Shown piece by piece: positions 63,641 through 64,000 of a stretch of DNA of 64,000 nucleotides. The translations under genes were made by a program, and so were the position numbers. Numbering within the stretch: position 1 is the stretch's first letter; each line of letters begins with the position of its first letter. The stretch covers positions 10,875,501-10,939,500 of the forward strand of contig OW028747.1 in the NCBI GenBank assembly GCA_932294355.1. Reading direction: 5' to 3'. The notes below the pieces were generated by a model, which ran no database searches, was not told the DNA's origin, and saw only the letters and a list, made by a program, of their open reading frames with translations. This DNA comes from Aporophyla lueneburgensis (taxonomy: Eukaryota; Arthropoda; Insecta; Lepidoptera; Noctuidae).

Positions 63641-64000
63641 GAACTCGTAACACGGGATCCATATGACTCGACCAGCAAACCTCTCGCGCGATTTGTTACC
63701 ATGGTGTTTGCTGTAAAAAAATGCTATTATACATTTTTCACTTTTGTATGAAACAGTTGATTTTTTATCTGCCGAAAACTAGAGTTCCTGCCACCCAGTA
63801 CAAAAATCCCGGTTTTTCCACTATATTACATTATTATATTCTGTGTACGAGATATCTTAAAACATGTAATTACGTAGTTTACATATAAGTTATTTATTAC
63901 GTAGCTTACTTAGGTGTTGCAGTTTCTATTAAGCACCTACTAAGACCGGTATCTACGTCAGCAATGTTGGTGTTGTGTTGTTTGTTGTTACGCCTAATAC

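Overview
This window is nuclear DNA from a moth or butterfly (Lepidoptera). The reasons are intron-containing animal genes with consensus GT/AG splice sites (an SLC7 transporter, a LIV-1 ZIP transporter, EMC4, tyrosine aminotransferase), AT-rich non-coding DNA, and a dense load of repeats I recognise as typical of Lepidoptera: tRNA-derived SINEs, RTE-type LINE tails with the motif GCTTCTGCCCGCGACTTCG, and the short repeat containing GTCCACTGCTGGACATAGG. There is no sign of operons, CRISPR arrays or prokaryotic genes.

Layout. Bases 1-461 hold the last coding exon of an SLC7-type amino-acid transporter (+). From about 0.7 to 12.4 kb I find no gene, only repeats. A LIV-1 subfamily ZIP (SLC39) zinc transporter occupies 12,517-25,533 (+) in four coding exons; its two large introns are full of repeats. 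From 25.7 to 36.4 kb is a transposon graveyard: a mariner-like element with perfect 30-bp terminal repeats, several MITE-like elements (one with an 8-bp hAT-type target duplication, one with TAA duplications and Harbinger-like ends) and RTE LINE remnants. A compact gene cluster follows: a 59-residue mitochondrial STMP1/DUF4535 small protein (36,435-38,837, +) converges on EMC4 (38,979-39,588, -), with a possible divergent first exon at 40,012 (+). A full-length I-group LINE lies on the minus strand at 42,267-48,659, flanked by a 14-bp target duplication and inserted in an older DUF4817 transposon fragment. From 49.6 to 52.6 kb is a broken Jockey-like LINE interrupted by a SINE, another retroelement tail and an unusual 1.2-kb composite insertion. 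From 53.3 to 55.8 kb there are large inverted-repeat elements. Tyrosine aminotransferase (56,897-60,487, -) is complete in five coding exons. The last 3.5 kb holds repeats only.

How the genes relate. These are independent housekeeping or metabolic genes, not a pathway cluster: amino-acid import, zinc import, an inner-mitochondrial-membrane type microprotein, ER membrane-protein insertion, and tyrosine catabolism. The only evident structural link is the convergent STMP1/EMC4 pair, whose predicted polyadenylation signals interlock.

The most unusual feature is the number of perfect or near-perfect snap-back palindromes (stems of 9-39 bp, loops of 0-8 nt) spread over the window. Several are inverted duplications inside otherwise ordinary repeats. 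The second is the composite insertion at 51.25-52.47 kb, whose limits can be defined because it interrupts a LINE reading frame. I did not find a convincing new defence or metabolic system.
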